In this document: positions 27,009-35,193 of the stretch, one piece after another
Layout: each line of letters starts with the position of its first letter
Position numbering within the stretch: the first letter of the stretch is position 1
Assembly (NCBI GenBank): GCA_039933105.1
Contig: JBDTOT010000013.1
Location: 37,280 to 101,279, forward strand
DNA length: 64,000 nt
Source: FEN-1219 sp039933105
Lineage (GTDB): Bacteria; Pseudomonadota; Gammaproteobacteria; Steroidobacterales; Rariloculaceae
Reading direction: 5' to 3'
Made by a program: the position numbers and the translations under genes
The notes under the pieces: model-generated
Told to the model about the DNA's origin: nothing
The model's database searches: none
What the model saw: only the letters and a program-made list of their open reading frames with translations

Positions 27009-27145
27009 TTTGACCCCATCCGCTCCCGCTACGCCTCGACACAAAAACGCTTTTATTTCGCTGTTACCGACGTTGCGCCGGCCCCCGGCTTCTGACTTGT
27101 TTCTGGAGAGACAAGCCCAGGCTCGCTGCGCTCGCCTTAAGACGC

Positions 27146-27523
27146 TCAACCCGCTCGAACGATCAGTTCGTCGACGACCGCCGCGAGGTGGGAATTACCC
27201 CGCGTGAGTTCCCGGACGAGCTGATACACCGAAAAGTAGGCACGTAGTTGACCCTGGGTCGTTTCGTTGCCCTCGGGGTCGACGAGGAGCGCGCCCTTGG
27301 CGATCCAGCCATCCCACTCGGGGCTGGCCAAGATCTTGCGGTCGCGGTGCAGCTCGAAGAGCAGCAACGCCTGCGGAGACGGCATCGCGAGCCCGCGTTT
27401 CCAGCGGGTCGCGGTGCGCACGGACACCGAGCACCACTCAGCCACACGCTCGGCCGAGTAGCCGAAAAACGTACCGCTGACGACGTTAGAGTGCGACTTG
27501 TTTCTGCCGGTCTCGGACACCAC
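27146..27523 (-). CDS. Phage-type DUF3653 protein with helix-turn-helix
   Basis: Protein of 125 residues with a GTG start. The segment AERVAEWCSVSVRTATRWKRG is a helix-turn-helix, and WDGWIAKGALLVDPEGNE resembles DUF3653, a family I associate with prophages of Xanthomonadaceae. It could be a phage regulator. It lies about 200 bp left of the full dif site, supporting a Xer-integrated phage remnant. There are no neighbouring phage structural or replication genes. The family call rests on motif resemblance by eye. Confidence 0.6.
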   Translation of the reverse strand: MVSETGRNKSHSNVVSGTFFGYSAERVAEWCSVSVRTATRWKRGLAMPSPQALLLFELHRDRKILASPEWDGWIAKGALLVDPEGNETTQGQLRAYFSVYQLVRELTRGNSHLAAVVDELIVRAG

Positions 27524-27858
27524 AACCCCGCGGACTTTCCACGTGTTGCAGCTAGCCCGGTCTGCTGGCCTTGCTCACTTTGGAGCTGGCTTCCGCAGTA
27601 GCTCTGGGGAAGAGCTGGCTACCATCGCGCGTCGAGCAGTGCGGTCCTTGCAACACTCGACGGGAGCCCGATCGTTTTCCTAGCGCACGTGGGAGATTAC
27701 CTCACTCCGCCCAAGCAGCGTGCCACACTGCGCATAATGTATATTATGTCTTATTAGAGATCATAGGGCTTCTCGCCGACGTCGTTTTCCCAGTCGAGCG
27801 CCCGTGTACAGTACGGCCTCCTTCAAATTGGCCATCGCGTGCGACGGCTCCTGGTTCA
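27524..27858. other. 335-bp non-coding stretch containing the dif site
   Basis: No gene is supported. The right part is an AT-rich patch in otherwise GC-rich DNA and holds the dif site. The rest shows nothing I can name. Confidence 0.6.
27727..27754 (+). other. dif: dif site (XerC/XerD chromosome dimer resolution)
   Basis: The 28 bases read XerC arm ACTGCGCATAA, central region TGTATA, XerD arm TTATGTCTTAT. E. coli dif, from memory, has arms GGTGCGCATAA and TTATGTTAAAT around the same central region, giving 23 of 28 matches with 21 consecutive identical positions (27729-27749). The inner palindrome CATAAT/ATTATG is perfect. It lies in an intergenic AT-rich patch between a phage-type gene and a broken ABC-F gene. 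Three mismatches at the outer XerD arm leave open whether this is the original chromosomal dif or an element-derived hybrid. Confidence 0.85.
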
Positions 27859-28410
27859 ATGGCGCCCTTGATTCGTTTCGACGCTGTCTCCGTTGCTTTC
27901 GGCGACCAAGAGATCCTCACGGAAGCTACGCTCATCATCGAGCCCGGCGAGCGCGTATGCCTCGTCGGCCGTAACGGTGCGGGCAAGTCCACCTCTAAAG
28001 CTCATCACCGGTGCCCAGGAGCCGGATCACGGCACGATCGAACGCCCCGGAACCCTGCGTCTCGGCGTGTTGGATCAAAACCTCGCCGAAGAGTCGGCAA
28101 CGAGCGTTCGCGACTTCGTGGCCCGCGGCATGGCCGATCAGCTAGAAAGAATCTCGGAGTTTCAGCGGCTCTCGGCCCTCGGTAGCCTCGATCGCGCTGT
28201 GCTGCGAAGAATCGAAGAACTGGAACGCGAGATCCAGGCCGGCGGCGGCTGGTCGATCGACGTTCGCGTCAGCACCCTGATCAGCGAGCTGGGTTTACCG
28301 GCTGAGCGGCGAATGAACGAGTTGTCGGGCGGCTGGCGCCGCCGTGTCGCACTCGCGCAAGCACTGGTATCGAATCCCGAGCTGTTGCTGCTCGATGAGC
28401 CTACGAACCA
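27859..28410 (+). pseudogene. Broken ABC-F ATPase (Uup-like), N-terminal remnant
   Basis: Begins MAPLIRFDAVSVAFGDQEIL and reaches Walker A (GRNGAGKST). A frameshift just after the Walker A Ser-Thr, near 27993, puts the rest (LITGAQEPDHGTIERPG onward) in another frame. That frame continues through the signature LSGGWRRRVALAQAL to LLLLDEPTNH and then loses all family resemblance at about 28410, before the expected LD. Uup/EttA-type proteins have two ABC domains and over 500 residues; only about 184 codons remain. The remnant lies 104 bp right of dif and abuts dinB, so the 3' part was probably lost by a terminus-region deletion. Confidence 0.85.
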
Positions 28411-28457
28411 CAGCAACTTGCGACCGATGTCGCAGACAACGGAAGGACGGCGGAACC

Positions 28458-29690
28458 TTAGTCGTCTGTATCGAGGAAATCGAGGTTCGCTGCAACGCCT
28501 ACGCCTCGGTCGCCGAACAACTCCCCTCCTCGCTGCACGACACCGGCACCGAAGCGATTCTCGAGCGCATCGATAGCGGTCTCGAGCACACGGTCGCGCT
28601 TGCCTGCGGTGGGCAACAAACTGAGTTGCGATTCGGCGCTTGCCAGTGCGATGTCGAACACGGCAAGTCCCACCAAGCGAAACGGACCCGGGTCCTCGAC
28701 ATGGGCCAAAAGCTCTGCGGCTTTCGTGGCCAACACGGCACTCACATCCGTTGCCGCCGCAAGCGTGTCCTGGCGCGTGAGGATCTGAAAATCCGCGCGC
28801 TTCAGTTTTATGCGCACCCCGCTCGCCACCATGCTGCGACGCCGCAATCGTTGCGCGACCGTTTCTGCGGCCGCCCGCAGATACAGCCGCAGCTCACGGG
28901 GGGAGCTGACGTCCTCTGCAAGCGTTCGTTCTGAGCCGAGGCTACGCGCGCTGCGCGCAGTCGACACCGTGCGTGGATCGACCGCGTTGGCGATCGCGTA
29001 GAATCGCTCGCCCATGGCGCCGAAGAGTCGCGACAGAATCTTGGCGTCTGCAGCCGCGATCTGCCCGATGGTTTGATATCCCGCTTCGCGCAGTCGTTTC
29101 GATGTCTTCGCACCCGCACCCCAGAGATTTTCCACTGCTAGCGGAGCGAGCCACTCGCGCGCCAGCTCAGGCGGCACGATCGTCAATCCGTCGGGCTTGC
29201 GGTAGCCGCTCGCGATCTTCGCGACGTAACGCGTGCCGGAAATCCCCACCGACGCAGTCAAACCGCCGGTCGCCTCGCGAATGGCGGCCTTGATTCGCCC
29301 GCCGATCGTGGCCGGTTGACCGAACAGCCGCTCACTGCCGGTCATGTCGAGAAATGCTTCGTCGAGACTCAGCGGTTCGACTTGCGGCGAAAACGCGCTG
29401 AACACGCCCATGACCTGTTGCGACACTTCCTGATAGCGTTCGAAGCGTGGCGGCACGATCAGCGCTTGCGGGCACAGTCGGCGCGCGCGCTGCATCGGCA
29501 TAGCGCTGCCGACGCCGAAGGGCCGGGCCTCGTAGCTCGCAGTCAACACCACACCGCGGGCGCTGTTCGGCCCCACGAGTAGCGGCCGCCCGCGCAACGT
29601 AGGATCGTCGAGCTGCTCGATCGAAGCGTAAAACGCATCCATGTCGGCATGCACGATCGTGCGCGGCCACTCGCGACGTTGCGCAGTCAT
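28458..29690 (-). CDS. dinB: DNA polymerase IV
   Basis: Y-family polymerase of 410 residues. Visible: VHADMDAFYASIEQ with the first catalytic Asp, SYEARPFGVGSAMP, LSLDEAFLDMTG with the second acidic pair, and SVGISGTRYVAKIASGYRKPDG. It performs translesion synthesis and -1 frameshift-prone extension. ESQLSLLP near residue 350 could serve as a beta-clamp contact. The start overlaps the end of the upstream glycosylase gene by 4 bp, so the two repair genes are co-translated. I see no clear LexA box because transcription appears to come from the ccm run. Confidence 0.92.
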   Translation of the reverse strand: MTAQRREWPRTIVHADMDAFYASIEQLDDPTLRGRPLLVGPNSARGVVLTASYEARPFGVGSAMPMQRARRLCPQALIVPPRFERYQEVSQQVMGVFSAFSPQVEPLSLDEAFLDMTGSERLFGQPATIGGRIKAAIREATGGLTASVGISGTRYVAKIASGYRKPDGLTIVPPELAREWLAPLAVENLWGAGAKTSKRLREAGYQTIGQIAAADAKILSRLFGAMGERFYAIANAVDPRTVSTARSARSLGSERTLAEDVSSPRELRLYLRAAAETVAQRLRRRSMVASGVRIKLKRADFQILTRQDTLAAATDVSAVLATKAAELLAHVEDPGPFRLVGLAVFDIALASAESQLSLLPTAGKRDRVLETAIDALENRFGAGVVQRGGELFGDRGVGVAANLDFLDTDD

Positions 29691-30583
29691 CCGCGCAACC
29701 GCTCGAGCTCGTCGATCGACTTCGGCCAGTCACTCTTCAGGAGCCGGGACAGAGAGCGATCGGCCAACAGGCGCCCGCCCGTCTGGCAGCGCGGACAGTA
29801 GTTCGTCTCGTTGGCGGCGTAGCGGATCCGCTGCACCTTTGTGCCGCACACGGGGCACGGTTTGCCGTAGCGGCCGTGCACGGCCATCTCGTCGTGAAAG
29901 GCGGTCACGCGTTCTGGAAAGTTGCCGCCGGCTTGCTCATGCAGGCGCTTGGACCACTCCCTGAGCACCTCGCGCGTCGCGGTCAGTAGACGTTCGCAGT
30001 CGTCGACCGACAACCTACTGGTCAGGGCCACCGGTGACATTCGTGCGCGATGCAAAATCTCGTCGGAATACGCATTGCCGATACCGCTCAGCAAACGCGG
30101 ATCCGTCAGCGCACGCTTCAACGTGTGGTTGCGCTGTTGCAGCGCGGCCTGAAACGTCGCAGGGGTAGCCGCATGGATCTCGAGACCTCCGGGGTCATGC
30201 TGCGCAAGATCCGCACGTCCACGAACGACATACAGCGACGCCCGCTTCTTCGTTCCAGCTTCCGTCAACGTGAGCGATCCGTTCGCAAAGTCGAGCGCGA
30301 TTGCTGTTTTCTTTGGTAGCGTTTCCGAAGGTGTGTCGCGCCAGTGCAATCGCCCAGCGATCATCAGGTGAAAGACGAGCCAGTGGTCATTGTCGAAGCC
30401 GAGCGCAATACGCTTACCGAGACGTTCGATCGCAGCAACGCTCGCGCCAACCACGGCGTCGAGCCGCGGCTCGAAGCTGCGCAACAGAAACGGCGTATTG
30501 AGGCGCGCGCGCTCTAAGCGGCGGCCGAGAATCCTCTGCTCGAGCGCTTCGCAATACAGCGTGATGTCCGGGAGCTCCGGCAT
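29687..30583 (-). CDS. Fpg/Nei family DNA glycosylase
   Basis: Protein of 298 residues starting MPELPD. The N-terminal Pro2 nucleophile and Glu3 are present, and the C-terminal zinc finger CPVCGTKVQRI...NYCPRCQ is intact. HTLKRALTDPRLLSGIGNAYSDEIL is the helix-two-turns-helix. Such enzymes excise oxidised bases and cut at the abasic site. MPELPDIT rather than MPELPEVE suggests a Nei-like or divergent branch and not canonical MutM. It lies 4 bp after ccmI and overlaps dinB. Confidence 0.87.
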   Translation of the reverse strand: MPELPDITLYCEALEQRILGRRLERARLNTPFLLRSFEPRLDAVVGASVAAIERLGKRIALGFDNDHWLVFHLMIAGRLHWRDTPSETLPKKTAIALDFANGSLTLTEAGTKKRASLYVVRGRADLAQHDPGGLEIHAATPATFQAALQQRNHTLKRALTDPRLLSGIGNAYSDEILHRARMSPVALTSRLSVDDCERLLTATREVLREWSKRLHEQAGGNFPERVTAFHDEMAVHGRYGKPCPVCGTKVQRIRYAANETNYCPRCQTGGRLLADRSLSRLLKSDWPKSIDELERLRG

Positions 30584-30587
30584 CTGC

Positions 30588-31631
30588 TCATTGGACCACC
30601 TGATCGATCACGAGCGCCACCGCGGCGCCGTCCGCGGGTCGGACGACAGCCTGGGCGAACAAATCGCCGGGCTGTTCCGTGGGCTGACCGCTCGCGGATA
30701 GCCGCGCGACGACCGTGATTTCCGGGTAGTTCGCAATCGTCCGGCCCGGAATCATGCTATTGGCCGCGCTCAGCGTGAATTCTCCAGGCACTGCGCTCGC
30801 CGGGCGCCGTACCGCCGCCAGCGGCGGGCCGCCCTCCGGTGCGCGCGCGAAGATGAAGAGCTGGGCGTTAGGTCCGAGTTGCTGCGCGGATCGGCCGGCG
30901 CCGAGCGTAACGTTCAACTTGATAGTAGGGCCGCTCGCCTCTGCGGCCTGCGCGTCAGCACCCGGTGGACCGCCCGCTTGCCCGTCGGCGCCGCCCACTG
31001 CGGACCCGCCGAGCGATGCGAGCTGCGCCCGCACCACTTCCGCAACTTGTTCCGGAGGATCCAACGCAAGCAGGCTCGTCCAGCGCGCGCGTACAAGGTC
31101 CTCGCGCCCGAGATCGAGCGCCACGAGCCCCCCGTACCACAGCGCTTTCGCATTGCGAGGCTCGGCAGCCAGCACTTCTTCGATCAATTTGCCGGCGTCT
31201 CCCGTGAGCGTGCCGCGATCCACGAGGATCTGCGATTCCGCATAGGCCACCTTGAGCTCGTTGTCAGGCTGCGGCGTACGCTTCCACAGCTCCTGATACG
31301 CGGCCTGCCCTTCGTCGTAACGGCCGAGCGCCATGTAACTATTGGCCAGCAAGCGCCAGCCATCCAGGTCGTCGGGCATGTTCTGCAACCGCGCCGCAAG
31401 GACGGCCACCAGACGCGCGCCTTCGTTGGCGCGCTCGGCGACGCTCGGGTCCCAAGTGCTTACGTGTTTGTACAGACCAAACGCGGCGGGCACGATCGCA
31501 ATCGCGACGGCCATTCCGATACCGACGGGCGACCATTGGCCGCCACTCCGCTTGGCACGCCACAACGGCAACACCAAAATGCCAACGGCGACGGCGCAGA
31601 GCAGCGCGGCAAACCACCAGAACAGCGTCAC
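30588..31631 (-). CDS. ccmI: Cytochrome c maturation protein CcmI
   Basis: Protein of 347 residues with two N-terminal membrane helices (about residues 4-23 and 36-53) and a TPR region containing WRLLANSYMALGRYDEGQAAYQELW. A C-terminal periplasmic domain follows (about 235-347). CcmI/CycH holds apocytochrome c and presents it to the CcmF-CcmH haem ligation complex. It is the last ccm gene and overlaps ccmH by 4 bp. A Gly/Ala-rich linker (GGADGQAGGPPG) separates the TPR and C-terminal parts. Confidence 0.9.
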   Translation of the reverse strand: MTLFWWFAALLCAVAVGILVLPLWRAKRSGGQWSPVGIGMAVAIAIVPAAFGLYKHVSTWDPSVAERANEGARLVAVLAARLQNMPDDLDGWRLLANSYMALGRYDEGQAAYQELWKRTPQPDNELKVAYAESQILVDRGTLTGDAGKLIEEVLAAEPRNAKALWYGGLVALDLGREDLVRARWTSLLALDPPEQVAEVVRAQLASLGGSAVGGADGQAGGPPGADAQAAEASGPTIKLNVTLGAGRSAQQLGPNAQLFIFARAPEGGPPLAAVRRPASAVPGEFTLSAANSMIPGRTIANYPEITVVARLSASGQPTEQPGDLFAQAVVRPADGAAVALVIDQVVQ

Positions 31632-32050
31632 GCCTCCGACTCCTCGTCTTCAAGAGGTTGTCCAAGACGCGATCGTATGATTCGCCAGAAGACGACGCCG
31701 CCGATCACGAGAAACACAAACGGTCCAGCCCACAACGCCAAAGTGGTCTGATTCACACGCGGCCGATACAGCACGAAGTCACCGTAGCGTGCCGACAGAA
31801 AATCCTTGACCTCATCGTCAGACTTACCGTCACCGATGAGCCTGCGGACCTCGCGGCGCAGATCCGCCGCGACCGGCGCATCCGAATCCGCGATGGTTTC
31901 GTTCAGGCACTTCGGACAGCGGATCTCATGGATCAAGCTGAGATAACGCTGGTTCAGTGCAGGATCGCTGAACGCGATTTCCCGGTCGATCGCAAACGCT
32001 GAAGAGGCGCCGGCGAGCCACACCACGCCCACGAGCAGCAAGCGTCTCAT
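31628..32050 (-). CDS. ccmH: Cytochrome c maturation protein CcmH
   Basis: Protein of 140 residues with a signal peptide (about 1-20), the redox motif IRCPKCLNETIADSDAP (Cys about 45 and 48) and one C-terminal membrane helix (about 105-124). It reduces or holds the apocytochrome CxxCH thiols. Overlaps of 4 bp on each side tie it to ccmG and ccmI. Confidence 0.93.
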   Translation of the reverse strand: MRRLLLVGVVWLAGASSAFAIDREIAFSDPALNQRYLSLIHEIRCPKCLNETIADSDAPVAADLRREVRRLIGDGKSDDEVKDFLSARYGDFVLYRPRVNQTTLALWAGPFVFLVIGGVVFWRIIRSRLGQPLEDEESEA

Positions 32051-32616
32051 CGCCCACCGGCCGCGGCGAGGAACTCACAGCCGCCTGCGCGGCACTGCTC
32101 TTCGATCAACGGCAAGAATTCCTGGCGCCAGACTTGCGGTGTCATCGGGGAAATGTGCTTGAAGATCACGTTGCCGTCACGGCCGATCAGGAACGTTTCC
32201 GGAGCTCCCGTCACGCCCCAATCCACCGCGGCAACACCTTTCGGATCGAAGCCCGACGTCACGTAGGGGTTGCCGAGCGTCGCGAGCCAGCTCAGCGCGC
32301 TCGCGCGGTCGTCGCGCAAGTTCAAGCCGTAGATCGGCACGCCCGCCTGTGCGAGTTGCACGAGAAAACCATGCTCGTGGCGGCACTCGACACACCACGT
32401 GCCCCATACGTTCACGAGCGCGACCTTACCCTGCAACGCGTCCGAGCTCAGCATCGCATCAGGGTCGGCGACCGTCGGGAGCGAGAACGTTGGCATCGGC
32501 TTGCCGACGAGCGGTGAAGGAATCAGGTTAGGATTCAGCGCTAGGCCACGGTAGAAGAACACGCCGATCGCGACGAAGATCGCCACCGGAATGGCATAGC
32601 GTGCGTAGCGCCACAT
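32047..32616 (-). CDS. ccmG: Thiol:disulfide oxidoreductase CcmG/DsbE
   Basis: Protein of 189 residues with one N-terminal anchor helix and a periplasmic thioredoxin fold. The active site is WGTWCVECRHEH and GAPETFLI holds the cis-Pro region. It keeps apocytochrome c reduced for haem attachment. The start is ATG 32616 (WRYARYAIPV), 2 bp after the ccmF stop; the frame upstream lies inside ccmF. Confidence 0.93.
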   Translation of the reverse strand: MWRYARYAIPVAIFVAIGVFFYRGLALNPNLIPSPLVGKPMPTFSLPTVADPDAMLSSDALQGKVALVNVWGTWCVECRHEHGFLVQLAQAGVPIYGLNLRDDRASALSWLATLGNPYVTSGFDPKGVAAVDWGVTGAPETFLIGRDGNVIFKHISPMTPQVWRQEFLPLIEEQCRAGGCEFLAAAGGR

Positions 32617-32618
32617 GA

Positions 32619-34574
32619 TCAGGCAGCCCCTACGGCTTCGGTACGCACGGTCTGCTTCTGACGCAACTGCCGATAGCGTCGATCCGTGATCGCCAAGATT
32701 CCGCCCAATGCCATGAAACCGGATCCGAACCACAGGAAGCTAATCATCGGCTTGACCTGAATACGCAGGCTCCACGCGCCACCGCCGAGGGGATCGCCTA
32801 GAGCGAGGAACACGTCGCGCGTCGGGTTGACGTTGATGGCGGCTTCGGTCATGGGGTTCTGCTGCACGCGATACACACGCTTTTGCGGCGTCATGACCGT
32901 AATGAGCTTACCGCCACGCCGCAGCTCGAACTCGCCCTCGTCTGCGACGAAGTTGGGCCCCTCGACGCGCTTCATACCGCGAAACATGAACTCGTAGTTG
33001 CCGGCGTTCACGGTGTCGCCAGGCTTCGCGCTGACGTCGACCTCGAGATTGTAGGCAGACGCCATCGTCGCACCGAGAATAAATACGCCAATGCCGAAAT
33101 GCGCGAGGCACATCCCGAAGTGACCGCGAGTCAGTGGCGCGCCCGTGCGGAGTAGGAGCTTCCGGGCGGGATCGAGCATCGAGCTCACGCACACCCAGAT
33201 GCCGACGGAAACGGAAATGACGGTGAGCACCGATGCCGCGCGATAGAACACGAATGGCAGGATCACACCCGCTGCAACCGCCGCTACCGCCGGCCACTTC
33301 AACCGCTGGAACAGCGTGTCGGCAGACATCGTGCGCCACGCAGAGTGCATGCCAATGCCGAGCAACGCGCACAGCGGCAACGCAGGCAGCAGGAAGAACA
33401 AGTTGAAGATCGGAGGCCCGACGGAAATCTTCTGACCCGTGAGCGCGTCGATGAACAACGGATACAGCGTGCCGAACAACACCACCGATGCCGCGATCAC
33501 CAGCAAGATGTTGTTCGCCAGCAGAAACGCCTCGCGCGAAACGAGCTTGAACCCGCCTTCAGCCTCGAGCTCGCGTGCACGAAACGCATACAGCAGGAGC
33601 CCGCCACCCGAGATCAACCCCAGCAACGCCAGGATGAACATGCCGCGCGTCGGGTCCGCCGCAAACGCGTGGACCGACACCATGACGGGCGAACGCGTGA
33701 GGAACGTACCGAGGAGGCTCAGCGAGAATGCAGCGATCGCCAGCAGAACTGTCCAGCTCTTGAAGATGCCGCGGCGCTCCGTGACAGCGAGCGAGTGCAG
33801 CAACGCCGTCGTCATGAGCCACGGCATGAACGATGAGTTCTCGACCGGATCCCAGAACCACCAACCGCCCCACCCGAGCTCGTAGTACGACCACCAACTG
33901 CCGAGGGTGATGCCAATCGTGAGGCAGAGCCATGCGGCGACTGTCCAGGGGCGCGTCCACTTCGCCCAATCTTTGTCGAGCCGCCCAGTCAGCAGCGCAG
34001 CGATCGCGAACGAGAACGGCACGGCCACGCCCACGTAGCCGAGATACAGCATGGGCGGATGAAAGATCATGCCGGGGTCTTGTAGCAGCGGGTTCAGATC
34101 GTTGCCGTCCAGCGCCGCCGGCGCGAGTCGCACGAATGGATTAGATGTCAGCAGCGAGAACGCGATGATGCCCGCGCTCACAATCCCCAATACGCCGAGC
34201 ACGCGGCTTGCGAATTGCTCGGGCTGCGATCGGCTGCCCACGGTTACGGCCATCGTCCAGATGGCGAGCACGGTGATCCAGAGCAACATGGAGCCTTCGT
34301 GACCGCCCCACGCTGCCGTGAACTTATAGAACGCCGGCAACGCACTGTTCGAATGCTGCGCAACGAACTCGACGCTGAAGTCGTTGGTGAGGAAAGCGTA
34401 CTCGAGAACGCCGAACGCGATCGCCACGAACACGAACTGCCCTGCGGCGGCCGGTCTCGCGAGCGCCATCCACTCCGTGCGACCGAGAAAGGCGCCGAGC
34501 AGCGGCATCGTCGCTTGAACCAACGCAAGGCACAGGGCCAAGACCAAAGCGAATTGACCGATCTCGGGTATCAC
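32619..34574 (-). CDS. ccmF: Haem lyase CcmF
   Basis: Polytopic membrane protein of 651 residues. The tryptophan-rich WWD motif is visible as GWGGWWFWDPVENSSFMPW, and the neighbouring HPPMLYLGYVG carries a conserved haem-ligand His region. CcmF ligates haem from holo-CcmE to apocytochrome c with CcmH and CcmI. The start overlaps the ccmE stop by 4 bp. Confidence 0.95.
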   Translation of the reverse strand: MIPEIGQFALVLALCLALVQATMPLLGAFLGRTEWMALARPAAAGQFVFVAIAFGVLEYAFLTNDFSVEFVAQHSNSALPAFYKFTAAWGGHEGSMLLWITVLAIWTMAVTVGSRSQPEQFASRVLGVLGIVSAGIIAFSLLTSNPFVRLAPAALDGNDLNPLLQDPGMIFHPPMLYLGYVGVAVPFSFAIAALLTGRLDKDWAKWTRPWTVAAWLCLTIGITLGSWWSYYELGWGGWWFWDPVENSSFMPWLMTTALLHSLAVTERRGIFKSWTVLLAIAAFSLSLLGTFLTRSPVMVSVHAFAADPTRGMFILALLGLISGGGLLLYAFRARELEAEGGFKLVSREAFLLANNILLVIAASVVLFGTLYPLFIDALTGQKISVGPPIFNLFFLLPALPLCALLGIGMHSAWRTMSADTLFQRLKWPAVAAVAAGVILPFVFYRAASVLTVISVSVGIWVCVSSMLDPARKLLLRTGAPLTRGHFGMCLAHFGIGVFILGATMASAYNLEVDVSAKPGDTVNAGNYEFMFRGMKRVEGPNFVADEGEFELRRGGKLITVMTPQKRVYRVQQNPMTEAAINVNPTRDVFLALGDPLGGGAWSLRIQVKPMISFLWFGSGFMALGGILAITDRRYRQLRQKQTVRTEAVGAA

Positions 34575-35008
34575 TTGTTCTCCGCTTGACGCGACTTCGC
34601 GAGCGCATCCTTCACTTCCGGCGGCATGTAGTTCTCGTCGTGCTTGGCAAGCACTTCCTGCGCGACGAAGTTGCCATCCGCCCCGACCTGTCCGCGAACC
34701 ACGACGCCCTTGCCTTCCTTGAACAGGTCAGGGAGCACACCCGTGTAACGAACGGGCACGGTGTTCGCGAAATCGGTCACGACGAAAGCGATGGTTAGGC
34801 TGCCGGACTCGCGCTGCACACTGTCTTTGACCACCATGCCGCCCAATCGAAACGAACGACCCGCGGGCGCCTTGCCGGCGGCAACGTCCGACGGCGAGAA
34901 GAAATAGGACAGATTCTCCTGAAACGCGCGAAAACCGAAGCCGACCGCCAGGACGACACCGACGAGAACCCCGGCGATCAGAGCCATCCGTTGCTGCCGC
35001 GGCTTCAT
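34571..35008 (-). CDS. ccmE: Haem chaperone CcmE
   Basis: Protein of 145 residues, membrane-anchored by one N-terminal helix. The covalent haem-binding His is in LAKHDENYMPPEV (about residue 123). FRLGGMV and LPDLFKEGKGVVV are the conserved OB-fold stretches. It accepts haem from CcmC and delivers it to CcmF. The start is ATG (MKPRQQR), overlapping the ccmD stop by 4 bp; an upstream in-frame extension runs only through ccmD sequence. Confidence 0.94.
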   Translation of the reverse strand: MKPRQQRMALIAGVLVGVVLAVGFGFRAFQENLSYFFSPSDVAAGKAPAGRSFRLGGMVVKDSVQRESGSLTIAFVVTDFANTVPVRYTGVLPDLFKEGKGVVVRGQVGADGNFVAQEVLAKHDENYMPPEVKDALAKSRQAENK

Positions 35009-35193
35009 TGCAACTGCCTCACTCTCGGCTGGTTTCGGGGCTGGTCCTTGCCGACGGAGCGGCGAGCCTCGTCTAGCGCGCTGGCAAGCTTCCGCCGCGC
35101 CGCCCAAACGTTAAATACGATGACCGCGAGTGTAATCCCGTAGGCAGGCCAGACGTAAGCGCCGTGACCGCCCATGCTGAGGAGGTCGTTCAC
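35005..35193 (-). CDS. ccmD: Haem exporter subunit CcmD
   Basis: Protein of 62 residues with a single membrane helix. GGHGAYVWPAYGIT is the conserved CcmD motif. It stabilises the CcmABC complex and helps release holo-CcmE. It overlaps ccmC and ccmE by 4 bp each. Confidence 0.92.
   Translation of the reverse strand: MNDLLSMGGHGAYVWPAYGITLAVIVFNVWAARRKLASALDEARRSVGKDQPRNQPRVRQLQ

Larger units (their letters stand above)
26456..27754. mobile_element. Candidate Xer-exploiting element remnant between two dif-like sites
   Basis: Two dif-like sites in direct orientation bound 1.27 kb. It holds only two small minus-strand genes, an RHH/SEC-C protein and a DUF3653-type phage protein, with no integrase. 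Elements lacking a recombinase that use host XerC/XerD (filamentous phages and their satellites) integrate exactly at dif. The left site has the degenerate XerD arm facing inward and the right site keeps a good XerD arm facing outward, the arrangement expected for phages of the VGJ/Cf type. No replication or coat genes are present, so it would be a remnant or satellite. Confidence 0.45.
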
